Source of the DNA: Pirellulales bacterium
Lineage (GTDB): Bacteria; Planctomycetota; Planctomycetia; Pirellulales; JAICIG01
Direction of reading: 5' to 3'
NCBI GenBank assembly: GCA_035533075.1
Contig: DATLUO010000140.1
Coordinates: 1 to 64,000 of the forward strand
DNA: 64,000 nt
Shown: in pieces, positions 40,015 through 49,600 of the stretch
Layout of the letters: every line of letters starts with the position of its first letter
Numbering within the stretch: position 1 is the stretch's first letter
Notes under the pieces: model-generated
Database searches by the model: none
Seen by the model: the letters and a program-made list of their open reading frames with translations, nothing else
Told to the model about the DNA's origin: nothing
Program-made: the position numbers and the translations under genes

Positions 40015-41202
40015 TCACTCCCGAACTTGCTGGAAATAATTCACACCCTTCTTATTGGATGTGACCACATCGAGCAGGCCATCGCCGTTCACGTCGGCGA
40101 TCTCGAACTGCGTGCCCACGCCGCTGTCGTGGTCGAACGGGTGGGGCGTCCAGGTGGGCTTGCCGCCGGGCCGCGAAAACTCGAACCAGTACATCACGGC
40201 CGGCGCGTCGGGGTCGACGTCGCCCTTGGGCCCGTGCGCCCACCAGCGCTTGCCGGTGACGAAGTCGGGCAGGCCGTCGCCGTTGATGTCGGCCATCGCC
40301 AAGGCGTGCGTCTGCGAAAAGCCGCGGTCGATCTCGTGCGTCTTGAAGCCGTCGGGCGTCTGCTCGTGCCACCAGATGCCCACCGCATGCGCGGCCGAAC
40401 TGAGCACGTCGTTGTCGCCGTCGCCGTCAAAATCGTAGACGTGCATCTGCGCGCAGTTCTCGCCCAGCTTCGCCGGATGGAAGGCCCATTCTTCGGCCGC
40501 GGCGTCGGCCGGCGATTCCCACCAGCCGTCGATGACGAGCACGTCGTTGCGGCCGTCGCTATTGATGTCGCCGACGCCGAGTCCGTGCGTGAACTTGTTG
40601 GTGCAGGGCGCCGCGGCCGCCGAAATGGCGCGCACCGGCCACGGCCGATCGACCGGCCGGCCGCGATGGACGATGCCCATGCGTCGCAACGGCCCCTCAA
40701 CGTCTTTGGGATCGGGCGAGAAGGCACACACCAGCTCGCGTCGGCCGTCGCCGTCGACGTCGAGATAGGTCGGGCTTTCGTTGTTCGTGACCGGCGTGAC
40801 GACGTGTTTCTTCCAGGCGCCGCCGGCGGTCTGCGGGTTCTCGAACCACCACGTCTGCTGACCCGGAAAATCCACGACGATCAGATCGGTCCAGCCATCG
40901 CCGTTCAGGTCGTCGGCGAAGTTGCAAAAGCTGTGGCTATAGCCGTGCGGATCGTATTCCTCGGCCTTTTCGGCGATGGTCCGCATTTGCCAGTCGGGCG
41001 CGGCGTAATAGACGCTGCCGGCCGAAATGTCGGGCCGACCGTCGTGGTTGAAATCGCCGACCGACGTTCCCTCGCTGCGGAACTTGGCATCGAGCTGCGT
41101 GCGTTTGAAGCCGATCTTGGGCTTGGCGCCTTCGGCGGCAGCCGATGCGGCGAGGGCGAACAGAAGGAGAAGCGAGACCGCAAGGCAACGGGGGTGAATC
41201 AT
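40015..41202 (-). CDS. Secreted FG-GAP/VCBS repeat beta-propeller protein
   Basis: 395 residues from ATG 41202. Signal peptide (CLAVSLLLLFALAASAAAEG). About seven calcium-binding-like repeats follow: FNHDGRPDI, LNGDGWTDLIV, VDGDGRRELV, INSDGRNDVLV, FDGDGDNDVLS, INGDGLPDFV, VNGDGLLDVV, at ~45-60-residue spacing, as in an integrin-type propeller. Exported; probably ligand or carbohydrate binding. It is co-transcribed with the DUF1080 gene. The frame extends upstream through a period-7 repeat (41222-41262), but the signal peptide marks the real start. Confidence 0.88.
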   Translation of the reverse strand: MIHPRCLAVSLLLLFALAASAAAEGAKPKIGFKRTQLDAKFRSEGTSVGDFNHDGRPDISAGSVYYAAPDWQMRTIAEKAEEYDPHGYSHSFCNFADDLNGDGWTDLIVVDFPGQQTWWFENPQTAGGAWKKHVVTPVTNNESPTYLDVDGDGRRELVCAFSPDPKDVEGPLRRMGIVHRGRPVDRPWPVRAISAAAAPCTNKFTHGLGVGDINSDGRNDVLVIDGWWESPADAAAEEWAFHPAKLGENCAQMHVYDFDGDGDNDVLSSAAHAVGIWWHEQTPDGFKTHEIDRGFSQTHALAMADINGDGLPDFVTGKRWWAHGPKGDVDPDAPAVMYWFEFSRPGGKPTWTPHPFDHDSGVGTQFEIADVNGDGLLDVVTSNKKGVNYFQQVRE

Positions 41203-41221
41203 GGATATACCAATTTGGGGG

Positions 41222-41262
41222 AAATTGCAAATTGCAAATTGCAAATTGCAAATTTGCAATTG
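41222..41262. repeat. Period-7 repeat AAATTGC
   Basis: Five to six units of AAATTGC in tandem (AAATTGCAAATTGCAAATTG and onward), ending in a small palindrome GCAAATTTGCAATTG. It lies in the 5' spacer of the FG-GAP gene and keeps a reading frame open. Confidence 0.85.
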
Positions 41263-41278
41263 CCTGACGCCTTAAATT

Positions 41279-42328
41279 CTACCCTGCCGCCACCGGAGGC
41301 GATACTCCCAACGTCTGACACGTTTCCGTAAGCTGCCGCCAGGTGGTTTCATCGAGCTCGATGCCCTCGGCCAGTCGGCGCTGGCGGTTGAGGGCTTCGA
41401 TTTCGCCCGGTATGAGGATCTTTCCGTCGGCGGTGACGGTTCGCGCCCCCTTGACGAACTCGATGTACGTTCGCACTTCGTTTTGAAAACCGTCGTTGTC
41501 GACAAACCGGGCCGGGTCGAGATAGATCGAGAGCATGCCGTTGGAGAGCCGCGTGACGCCGGGCCGGGTGCAGCCGCCGCCCGTGAGCGCGCCGCCGAGC
41601 ACTTCGGCCAGCATGCCCAGGGCATAGCCTTTGTGCGCGCCGAAGGGAAGAATTGCCCCCGGCGGCGGACCATAGAACACGCGCGGGTCGTCGGTCGGAT
41701 TTCCTTCGGGGTCGATGATCGATCCGGCGGGCACGCGGTCGCCGCGGTGCAGGGCCACGCGGATTTTTCCTTCGGCGATGGCGCTCGTTGAAATATCGAC
41801 CACGAGCGGCCAGGTTCCGACCCTGGGCACGCCGGCCGCAATGGGGTTGGCCGACAGCCGCCGGTCGATGCCGCCAAAGGGCGCGACGAGGTTGCCGGCC
41901 CCGCTGGTATTGACGAAGTGCAAAGAAACGAGGTTGGCATCGGCGGCCAGCGTGGGCCAATCGCCGATGCGTCCCAGGTGGCCGCAGTTGCGCAGTGCGA
42001 TCACCGAGACGCCGCGCGTCCGGGCCTTGTCGATGCCCCGTTTTACGGCGGCCTCGCCGATCGTTTGCCCGAAGCCGAAATTGCCGTCCAGCACGGCCAG
42101 CGTGTCGGTTTCCATGACCACGGTCGGCTTTTGGTTGGCCAGCACTTTTCCGTCCCGCAGCCAGGCCACATAGCTGGCCACGCGGATGACGCCGTGCGAG
42201 TCGTGTCCGACGAGATTGGACTCGACGAGATAATGGGCGATGCGTTCCTCTTCCGGCGGACGGCAGCCGGCGGCGGCAAAGACTTCGCGAACGGTCTGTT
42301 TCAGGCGATCGGCGGGAATGCGTGGCAT
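41279..42328 (-). CDS. Ldh family oxidoreductase (malate/L-lactate/ureidoglycolate dehydrogenase type)
   Basis: 349 residues from ATG 42328. NAD(P)-dependent 2-hydroxyacid dehydrogenase of the Ldh_2 family. Key blocks: VESNLVGHDSHGVIRV (~28-43, with the catalytic His of the GHxSHG motif), GKVLANQKPTVVMETDTLAV, ARTRGVSVIALRNCGHLGRI, VSLHFVNTSGAG, DISTSAIAEGKIRVAL and ILPFGAHKGYALGMLAEVLG (K-G-x-x-L loop). The family has no classical Rossmann fold. Substrate could be malate, sulpholactate, ureidoglycolate or a sugar acid; it cannot be told here. Divergent from the octaheme cytochrome gene. Confidence 0.9.
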   Translation of the reverse strand: MPRIPADRLKQTVREVFAAAGCRPPEEERIAHYLVESNLVGHDSHGVIRVASYVAWLRDGKVLANQKPTVVMETDTLAVLDGNFGFGQTIGEAAVKRGIDKARTRGVSVIALRNCGHLGRIGDWPTLAADANLVSLHFVNTSGAGNLVAPFGGIDRRLSANPIAAGVPRVGTWPLVVDISTSAIAEGKIRVALHRGDRVPAGSIIDPEGNPTDDPRVFYGPPPGAILPFGAHKGYALGMLAEVLGGALTGGGCTRPGVTRLSNGMLSIYLDPARFVDNDGFQNEVRTYIEFVKGARTVTADGKILIPGEIEALNRQRRLAEGIELDETTWRQLTETCQTLGVSPPVAAG

Positions 42329-42537
42329 GGCAGGTAGGTTGTAGACGGCAGACGGGAGACGGACCGACAAGAGCAATGTAGCCGACTTCTCGACCATGAT
42401 CGAGTGCTCGGCGGGGCAAAGCAGCCCCCTTTTGCCCACGCGTGGATAAAATCGGGGACGCCATGCTTGGTGGTTCGCGCTGCCACTTGGCGATTGTATG
42501 CTTGATTCGAGACTCAGATCTCGGAATTGCCGTCATA

Positions 42538-44508
42538 ATGATTGCCGACCATTTTGTGCGAGGTGTGTCGTTCCGCCGAGTTGGGGCTTGCTGCGCCGCG
42601 CTCGTCTGTGTGGCAACGGGCCTGACTGCCAGTTGGTGGTTGTCGTCGGACCGTCCGCCTCCACGAAACGAAGATTCGGCACCCTCAGTTCCGTCAATTG
42701 ACGGTTTGCCGAAAACCGTGACGAACGGTGGATATGTCTCGTCCTCCGCCTGCCGATCTTGTCATCCGCGGCAGCATGCCAGTTGGCAGCGGACGTTCCA
42801 TCGACGGATGACGCAGCCCGCCTACGTCGACGCCGTGTTGGCGCCGTTCAAGGGCGAAGAGGTTTCTGTGGGCGATTGGACGTTGCGAATGACGCGGCGC
42901 GGCGACCAGTTTTGGGTTGAACGGCGGTCAGGTTCCCCGGCAACGGATGAGACTGGGCCGACGGACGAGACTGGGCCGACGGAAACGCGCCGCATCGTCA
43001 TGACCACGGGTTCTCATCACATGCAGGGCTACTGGGTGCGCCGAGACGGAAGCAATATCCTCGATCAATTCCCGTTGATGTGGCTGCTGGAAGAGGACGG
43101 TCGCGGCCGCTGGGTGCCACGTATCGACTGCTTCTTGACCCCTCCCGGCAGCCCGTCCGGCGCGCCCCTCGGTCCGACGCCCTGGAACACGACCTGGAAC
43201 ATGAATTGTGTCGCTTGTCACAGCGTCAATGGCGTGCCTGGAGTCGTACCGCGGGCCGAGGTCGCCGAGGATCAAATTGCCCAGACCGCCGATACGACGG
43301 TTGCCGAATTGGGCATCGCCTGTGAAGCGTGTCACGGTCCGGGACAAGCCCATATCGCAGCGTACAAAAACGTATCGGGCACGCGGCCCGCTGCCGCGAA
43401 CAGGCCGGTTGATGCCGCGATCGTCAATCCCAAACTCCTGAAGCCCGAACGCTCCGCTCAGGTATGCGGCCAATGCCACGGGATCTTTCAGTACGCCGAC
43501 ACGCAATTCTTTGCAGATTGGTTCCAATTTGGCCGCGATTATCGACCTGGCGGCGATTTAAGCGAGAAGCTGATCACGGACTCGCCTTCTTACCTTCCAC
43601 GCGCGGAATTGAAGTCGATCTTGCACCATCGGCCGGCGTTTGACCAATCGACCTCCTGGCCCGATCGCATGGTGCGCGTCGCTCGCGAGTACAACGGGCT
43701 GGTGGAATCGGCCTGCTATCAGCGAGGCGGCATGACGTGCCTGGATTGCCACTCGATGCACGACAGCGACCCCAACGACCAGTTGGCCGCCGGAATGGAC
43801 ACCAACGAAGCCTGCTACCGCTGCCATTCGTCGTACCGCCGACAGAGCGAGACGCACAGTCATCACCCGGCCAATTCGACCGGCAGCATATGCTACAACT
43901 GTCACATGCCGCACACCACGTATACCTTATTGAAGGGCATCCGCAGCCACCAGATCAGCAGCCCGAATATGGCTGCGACACTGGCTACCGGCCGGCCGAA
44001 CGCCTGCAACCTTTGTCATCTCGACCAGACGCTGGCATGGAGCGCGGAGAAGCTTTCCCAGTGGTATGGTCAGAAACCGGTTCAACTCGATGAGGACCAG
44101 CAGGGCATTTCGGCTGCCGTTTTGTGGATGTTGCGGGGCGATGCCGTTCAGCGGGCGCTCGTGGCCTGGTCGTGCGGGTGGCCAGCGGCGCGTGAGGCTT
44201 CCGGCGAGGACTGGCTGCCGCCATATTTGGCGTGGCTGTTGGAGGATCCCTACTCGGCGGTCCGGCTGATCGCCGACCGTTCGTTGAAAAAGCTGGGCTA
44301 TGATCTCGACTACGACTTTTTGGCGCCGGCGGACATGCGCGGCGCCGCGCGGCGCGAGGCGCTCGAGCGCTGGCGACGGCGCGTGGCCGACTCCCATCAC
44401 GGTTTTCCATCTCACGTGCTCCTGGACCAGGAGCGACGTTTGCGAGACGACGAGGTCGAGCGGCTCATTCGCACGCGCGACGACCGCCCGCTGTCGATCA
44501 CCGAGTAG
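42538..44508 (+). CDS. Multiheme cytochrome c (eight CxxCH sites), secreted
   Basis: 656 residues from ATG 42538. An N-terminal membrane anchor or signal (ACCAALVCVATGLTASWWLS) is followed by eight heme-binding motifs in order: CRSCH, CVACH, CEACH, CGQCH, CLDCH, CYRCH, CYNCH and CNLCH. Distal His ligands are plentiful (HHMQGYWV, SHHPANS). The C-terminal ~180 residues are heme-free and helical (HEAT-like: AVRLIADRSLKKLGYD). This resembles planctomycete 'multiheme cytochrome/TPR' redox proteins related to the octaheme NrfA/HAO-like cytochrome group, but the motifs of those enzymes (CxxCK, Tyr crosslink) are absent. Electron donor and acceptor are unknown. A short tandem repeat encodes TDETGPTDETGPTE (~140-155). 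Confidence 0.9.
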   Translation: MIADHFVRGVSFRRVGACCAALVCVATGLTASWWLSSDRPPPRNEDSAPSVPSIDGLPKTVTNGGYVSSSACRSCHPRQHASWQRTFHRRMTQPAYVDAVLAPFKGEEVSVGDWTLRMTRRGDQFWVERRSGSPATDETGPTDETGPTETRRIVMTTGSHHMQGYWVRRDGSNILDQFPLMWLLEEDGRGRWVPRIDCFLTPPGSPSGAPLGPTPWNTTWNMNCVACHSVNGVPGVVPRAEVAEDQIAQTADTTVAELGIACEACHGPGQAHIAAYKNVSGTRPAAANRPVDAAIVNPKLLKPERSAQVCGQCHGIFQYADTQFFADWFQFGRDYRPGGDLSEKLITDSPSYLPRAELKSILHHRPAFDQSTSWPDRMVRVAREYNGLVESACYQRGGMTCLDCHSMHDSDPNDQLAAGMDTNEACYRCHSSYRRQSETHSHHPANSTGSICYNCHMPHTTYTLLKGIRSHQISSPNMAATLATGRPNACNLCHLDQTLAWSAEKLSQWYGQKPVQLDEDQQGISAAVLWMLRGDAVQRALVAWSCGWPAAREASGEDWLPPYLAWLLEDPYSAVRLIADRSLKKLGYDLDYDFLAPADMRGAARREALERWRRRVADSHHGFPSHVLLDQERRLRDDEVERLIRTRDDRPLSITE

Positions 44509-44656
44509 CGGTCTGGCTGTCGCCACCGCATCCGATCAAGTAAAGTTAAGATCTATCCAGCGCAGCGAACGGTTGGCAAAATACAACCGGCTGCTGGCGA
44601 TCGAAGAGGAATTGCAAGTCTCAAAGTAACGTTCGCACAAAAAGGAGTGGTTTACC

Positions 44657-45493
44657 ATGTTGGCCGAACGCGCACGGATCGTTTGGCGAGAAGTCGCCGT
44701 CCTCGTTTCAGCCGTTGTTCTCACGTCGGTCCCGCGGCCTCTCTTGGCGGAGGAGTCGGCGAAAAGACCGTATCTGGCCTTGAACGCAAGACTGACGGAG
44801 CGGTTCCAGGTACACATCGCTCCAGCCTACCGGCCAATCCACGTCAAGGAGGAAACATGGTCGTTCAAAGCGGCGCCGGTCAACGCGGACGACCTCGATG
44901 ATTACGTGCCCATTTTGTCCGAGGAGTTCTTTCTCTATCCGGTGGAATTCATCAATGCCGTCAACCTCAGGCGAATCGTGCTCTGCACTCGGCTTATGAA
45001 CGGCGATACGGAGGCGGGTGGACTTGCCGACTTAACCAACCGCACAATCTACTTGAATGTGTCGGTCTCGAATGACGGATACCTGCGAGGTGCGTTCCAC
45101 CACGAATTGTTTCACTTGGCTGACGACGCGCAGGGGAGACGGAACTTTGACGATGAAGAGTGGTCGTCGCACAATCCGCCGGGATTTGATTACAGGGGCG
45201 GACCATGGTCGATGCTCGCCAACAGCCTTTCCGATACAGCGGTGCCCGGCTTTGTTAGCGAATATGCGCTCACCGCCGTTCACGAAGACAAGGCCGAACT
45301 GTTCTCGCGGCTGATGGTGTTGGGAGGAGAATTAGAGGAATGCGCTGCAAGTGACTCGTTCTTGAGAGGCAAAATCGAAACGATGAAATGCCGTCTTTAT
45401 GGCTTCTGCCCAAAAATCGACGAAGGCTTTTGGGAGTCGGCAAAACGGCAGGGGTTGCCGGATCGCATTGCCATTGCGGCTGGCCGAGACTGA
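44657..45493 (+). CDS. Putative secreted zinc metalloprotease (HExxH zincin)
   Basis: 278 residues; AAGGAG 9 bases upstream of ATG 44657. Signal peptide (VAVLVSAVVLTSVPRPLLA). The active-site helix RGAFHHELFHLADD (H149-E150-x-x-H153) fits HExxH zinc peptidases, and the later HEDKAELFSRLM could supply the third ligand (E). No named family beyond 'putative zinc-binding metallopeptidase' is claimed. The frame is full length and begins with a good ribosome binding site. It is downstream of the octaheme cytochrome gene by ~150 bases; co-transcription is possible. Confidence 0.7.
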   Translation: MLAERARIVWREVAVLVSAVVLTSVPRPLLAEESAKRPYLALNARLTERFQVHIAPAYRPIHVKEETWSFKAAPVNADDLDDYVPILSEEFFLYPVEFINAVNLRRIVLCTRLMNGDTEAGGLADLTNRTIYLNVSVSNDGYLRGAFHHELFHLADDAQGRRNFDDEEWSSHNPPGFDYRGGPWSMLANSLSDTAVPGFVSEYALTAVHEDKAELFSRLMVLGGELEECAASDSFLRGKIETMKCRLYGFCPKIDEGFWESAKRQGLPDRIAIAAGRD

Positions 45494-45536
45494 GTAATCG
45501 GCCATGCCGCAGAGAAGGCCGATGAAATCATCCGGG

Positions 45537-46505
45537 CTAGCGGCCATCGGGCGTCAGCAAGTGACTTTGTTTGAGCCAATCGGCGGCGCGCTGCGGCCAG
45601 GTGTTGACGTTTTGGCCGGTGTCGCGCATGCCGTAGCCGTGGCCGCCGGTGGCGTACAAGTGCAACTCGGCCGGCACGCCCGCCTTCCGCAACTCGGTCG
45701 CAATGTGCAGGCTGCTGAAGACGGTCACCGGATCATCCCAGGCGTGGACCAAAAACGTCGGCGGGGCGTTCTTGCCGATCGTGACGTCTTCCCGCATCTT
45801 CGTCGGCTCTCCCTTCTTCTCGAAGTACGCCGGATAAATCAGCAGTGCGAAGTCGGGCCGAAACGATACCTGATCGATCTCGTCGATCGGCGGGTACTGG
45901 CGATCGGCCAGGTAGGAGGTCAAACCGGCCGTCTCGCCGCCGGCCGAAAAACCCAGGATGCCGATCCGCCGCGGATCCAGTTCCCATTCCTTCGCCTTGG
46001 AGCGGACCAGACTGACCGCCCGCTGCGCGTCTTGCACGGCGGCCAACCAGCGCTTTCCGTCCGGAGTGCGGGTGGGAACGCGATACTTCAACACGATGCC
46101 CGTCACGCCCAGCGTGGTCAACCATTCGGCGGCTTCGGTTCCTTCGTGGTTCAGCGCGAGAATGTGATGCCCTCCTCCGGGACATATGATCACGGCCGTG
46201 CCGGTGTCTTTGTCTTTCGCGGGGCGGTACAACGACACGGTCGGAATCGAGACGTTCGTCAGCCGAATGATCGGCTTCCCGCCCGGATCTTTCTGGCCGG
46301 GCTGGGTGGTGTCCTGTTCCGGCGGCAGTTCCTTGGTTTCTCCCGGCGGTTTGCCCGGCCAGATCGGCTGCACCAGGGAAGGTTTCGTTTCTTCGGCCTG
46401 AAGCGATCTCATCGGGGACGAAGCGACGAACGCAAATAAGAACGCGGACCAACTGGCAAGCAGTTTCGCCAGCGGCATGGCAACTCGGTTTGGCAGTACA
46501 GGCAT
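45537..46505 (-). CDS. Secreted alpha/beta hydrolase (BD-FAE/esterase-like)
   Basis: 322 residues from ATG 46505 (ATG 46478 or TTG 46526 are alternatives). Signal peptide (LLASWSAFLFAFVASS). The fold is seen from TAVIICPGGGHHILALNHEG (oxyanion-hole HG-like GGG, ~95-115), GFSAGG (catalytic Ser), VHAWDDPVT (catalytic Asp) and ATGGHGYGMRD (catalytic His). This is the acetylxylan esterase/'BD-FAE' group that removes acyl groups from plant or algal polysaccharides. That fits the other carbohydrate-related secreted proteins in the window. Divergent from the hybrid kinase gene. Confidence 0.85.
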   Translation of the reverse strand: MPVLPNRVAMPLAKLLASWSAFLFAFVASSPMRSLQAEETKPSLVQPIWPGKPPGETKELPPEQDTTQPGQKDPGGKPIIRLTNVSIPTVSLYRPAKDKDTGTAVIICPGGGHHILALNHEGTEAAEWLTTLGVTGIVLKYRVPTRTPDGKRWLAAVQDAQRAVSLVRSKAKEWELDPRRIGILGFSAGGETAGLTSYLADRQYPPIDEIDQVSFRPDFALLIYPAYFEKKGEPTKMREDVTIGKNAPPTFLVHAWDDPVTVFSSLHIATELRKAGVPAELHLYATGGHGYGMRDTGQNVNTWPQRAADWLKQSHLLTPDGR

Positions 46506-46634
46506 GGTTTTGGTTCCAAGGTTCAACTTTAAGACAATACCCTGAACTGGCGCCGCTGGAAAGCCGCGGGGCGATGTGCGAAGATAATCGGCAACAGCCC
46601 AGTCGCGCCATGCACGCCCCTAACCTCCCCTTCG

Positions 46635-49600
46635 ATGAGCGACATCCTCGACCTCGTCAGCAGCCTTTTCGACCAGAGCGACGATGCTGTTTGTCTGGCC
46701 ACGCTACACACCGAGTTGTTCTATCTGAACCCGGCCGGCCGGCAGTTACTGGGCATCGAAGCGGAGACCGGTTTTGCGGGTACGCGGCTGCGCGACGTGT
46801 ACAGCGACGAAACGCGCGACCGGCTGCGGGCGGACGCTTTTCCCACGGTCCGCGCCAGCGGGCGTTGGTCGGGCAACGGGCAAATGCGGCGATCGGGCAC
46901 CGACGTACCGATCGACGTCCACATCACGGCATTTCTGGTGCAGCATCCCCGCAAAGACAAACCAGTCTGCCTGGCCCTGGTGCATCGCACGTCGGGCGAC
47001 CTTCAGCGGGCGGTCGAGGCCGAGTCGCTGCGCCGGGCGGTCGTGGAATCGTCGATCGATCCGATCGTGGCCGTCAACCACGAAGGCCTCGTCACGGAGT
47101 TCAATCCCGCCGCCGAGCGGGTGTTCCGCCGCCGGCGGGCCGAGGTGCTGGGCCGCCGGTCCGACGACATTCTGTTTCCGCCGCCCGACGCCGGAGGCGA
47201 GCCGGAACGCGTGGAGCGGCACGTGGCTGCGGGCGAGGGCTCGATGCTGGGCCGCCGCACCGAAGTGGTGGCCATGCGCGCCGGAGGCCAGACGTTTCCG
47301 GCCGAGATGGCCATGACCATCAGCCGCGCTCAGGGCAAGGCGGTGTTCACGTTCTTCTTCCGCGATATCAGCGAGCGGAAGCGCACCGAGCAGGCCCTGC
47401 GCGACTCCGAGGCGCTCTACCACTCGCTGGTCGAGAACCTGCCCATGAACGTCTTTCGCAAAGACGAGCAGGGCCGGTTCACCTTCGCCAACCGGTTGTT
47501 TTGCGAAACGCTGGCGGTGCGCAACGAGCAGGTGATCGGCAAGACCGATTTCGACTTTTACCAGGCCGAGCTGGCGGAAAAGTACCGCCGCGATGACGAG
47601 CACGTGCTGGAAACGGGCCAGGTCTTGGAAGCGGTCGAAGAACATCGCAAGGCCGACGGCAGCAAGATCTATGTGCAGGTGTTCAAGACGCCCGTCCGCG
47701 ACGCCGACGGACGCACCGTGGGCACGCAGTGCATGTTCTGGGACGTGACGGCCCGCAAACAGACCGAAGAGGCGCTGCGCGAAAGCCAGCAGCGGCTGCA
47801 ATCGATCCTCGACAACGCGCGGGCGGTGATCTACGTCAAGGGCATCGACGGCCGCTATGTGCTGGTCAACCGGCTGTTCGAGTCGCTGTTTCACATCCGC
47901 CGCGGCGAAGCGCTCGGCAAAAGCGATCTCGATTTGTTCCCCCCGGAAATGGCCGAGGCCTTCCGCGCCAACGATCAGCGCGTGCTGGCCGCGGGGGCGC
48001 CGTTGCAATTCGAAGAAGTCGCTCCGCACGACGACGGCGCCCATACCTATATCTCCACCAAGTTTTTGCTCTACGACTCCAGCGGCGTGCCGCACGCGCT
48101 GTGCGGCATCTCCACCGACATCACCGAGCGGAAGCATGCCGAAGTCGAATTGCAAAAGGCCAAGGAGGCGGCCGAAGCCGCCAGCATGGCCAAGAGCGTG
48201 TTTCTGGCCAACATGAGCCACGAAATCCGCACGCCCATGAATGGCATCATCGGCATGACCGAGCTGGTGCTCGACACTCCGCTCAGCCCCGAGCAGCGCG
48301 AGTATCTGAAGCTGGTCAAAGAGTCGGCCGATTCGCTGCTGACCGTCATCAACGACGTGCTCGACTTCTCCAAGGTCGAGGCCGGCAAGCTCGACCTGGT
48401 GGAAATCCCCTTCGCCTTGCGAGACACGCTGGGCGACACCATGAAGTCGCTGGCGTTCCGGGCTCACACCAAGGGGCTGGAGCTGGCCTGCCACGTGGCG
48501 GCCGATGTGCCCGACTACGTCACTGGCGACTCCGGCCGCTTGCGGCAAGTGCTCACGAACCTGGTGGGCAACGCCGTCAAGTTCACCGACCAGGGCGAGG
48601 TGGTGGTCGACGTCCAGCGTCAGCCGGCCGAGGGCGAGGGGCTGGAATTGCACTTCTGCATCGCCGACACGGGCATCGGCGTGCCGGCCGAAAAGCAAGC
48701 AATGATCTTCGAGGCCTTCGAGCAGGCCGACAGCTCGACCACGCGGCGCTATGGCGGCACGGGACTGGGGCTGGCAATCGCCCGCAAGCTGATCGAAATG
48801 ATGGGCGGCCGCGTGTGGCTGGAAAGCGAGGAAGGCAAAGGGAGCCGGTTTCACTTCACCGTTCGCGTCTCGCCTGCCCAGCGGCCGCCGACGCAACTCC
48901 GCGTCGAGCCGGCCACACTTCTCGACCTGCCGGTGTTGATCGTCGACGACAACGCGACGAACCGACGCATCCTCGTCGAGATGTTGCAAAACTGGCGGAT
49001 GCGTCCCACGGCGGTCGAAGGCGGCCGGGCGGCTCTGAGCGCGATGCGGCAAGCGGCCGACGACGGCCGGCCGTTCTCGCTGGTGCTGCTCGACGCGAAC
49101 ATGCCCGACGTCGACGGCTTTCAATTGGCCGACGAGATCAACCGCCATCCGCAGTTGGCGGGCGCGACGATCATGATGCTCACCTCGGGCGACCGCCCGG
49201 ACGACGTGCGTCGTTGCCGGCAGCTTGGCATCGCGTCGTATCTGATGAAGCCGGTCAAGCAGTCTGAACTGTTCGACGCCATCGTGGGCGCGCTCGGCAG
49301 CCGGTCCGCAGCCGGTCCGCCCGCGGAAGAGCCGGTGGTCGCTCCACCGGGCCGGCACCTGCGGGTGCTGCTGGCCGAAGACAGCGTAGTCAACCAGAAG
49401 CTGGCGGTGTATCTGTTGGAGAAGTGGGGCCATCAGGTCACCGTGGCGAACAACGGCCACGAAGCGGTGGCGCGGGCCGAAGCCGGGCCGTTCGACCTGG
49501 TGCTGATGGATGTGCAGATGCCGGAGATGGACGGGCTGGAAGCCACGGCGATCATTCGCCGCCGCGAAGCCGCGGCGGGCGCTCACGTGCCGATCGTGGC

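Noticed and set aside
41222-41262. Possible CRISPR array in the AAATTGC repeats
   Set aside because: The period is 7 bases with no spacers; CRISPR repeats are ~24-40 bases with unique spacers, and there are no cas genes.
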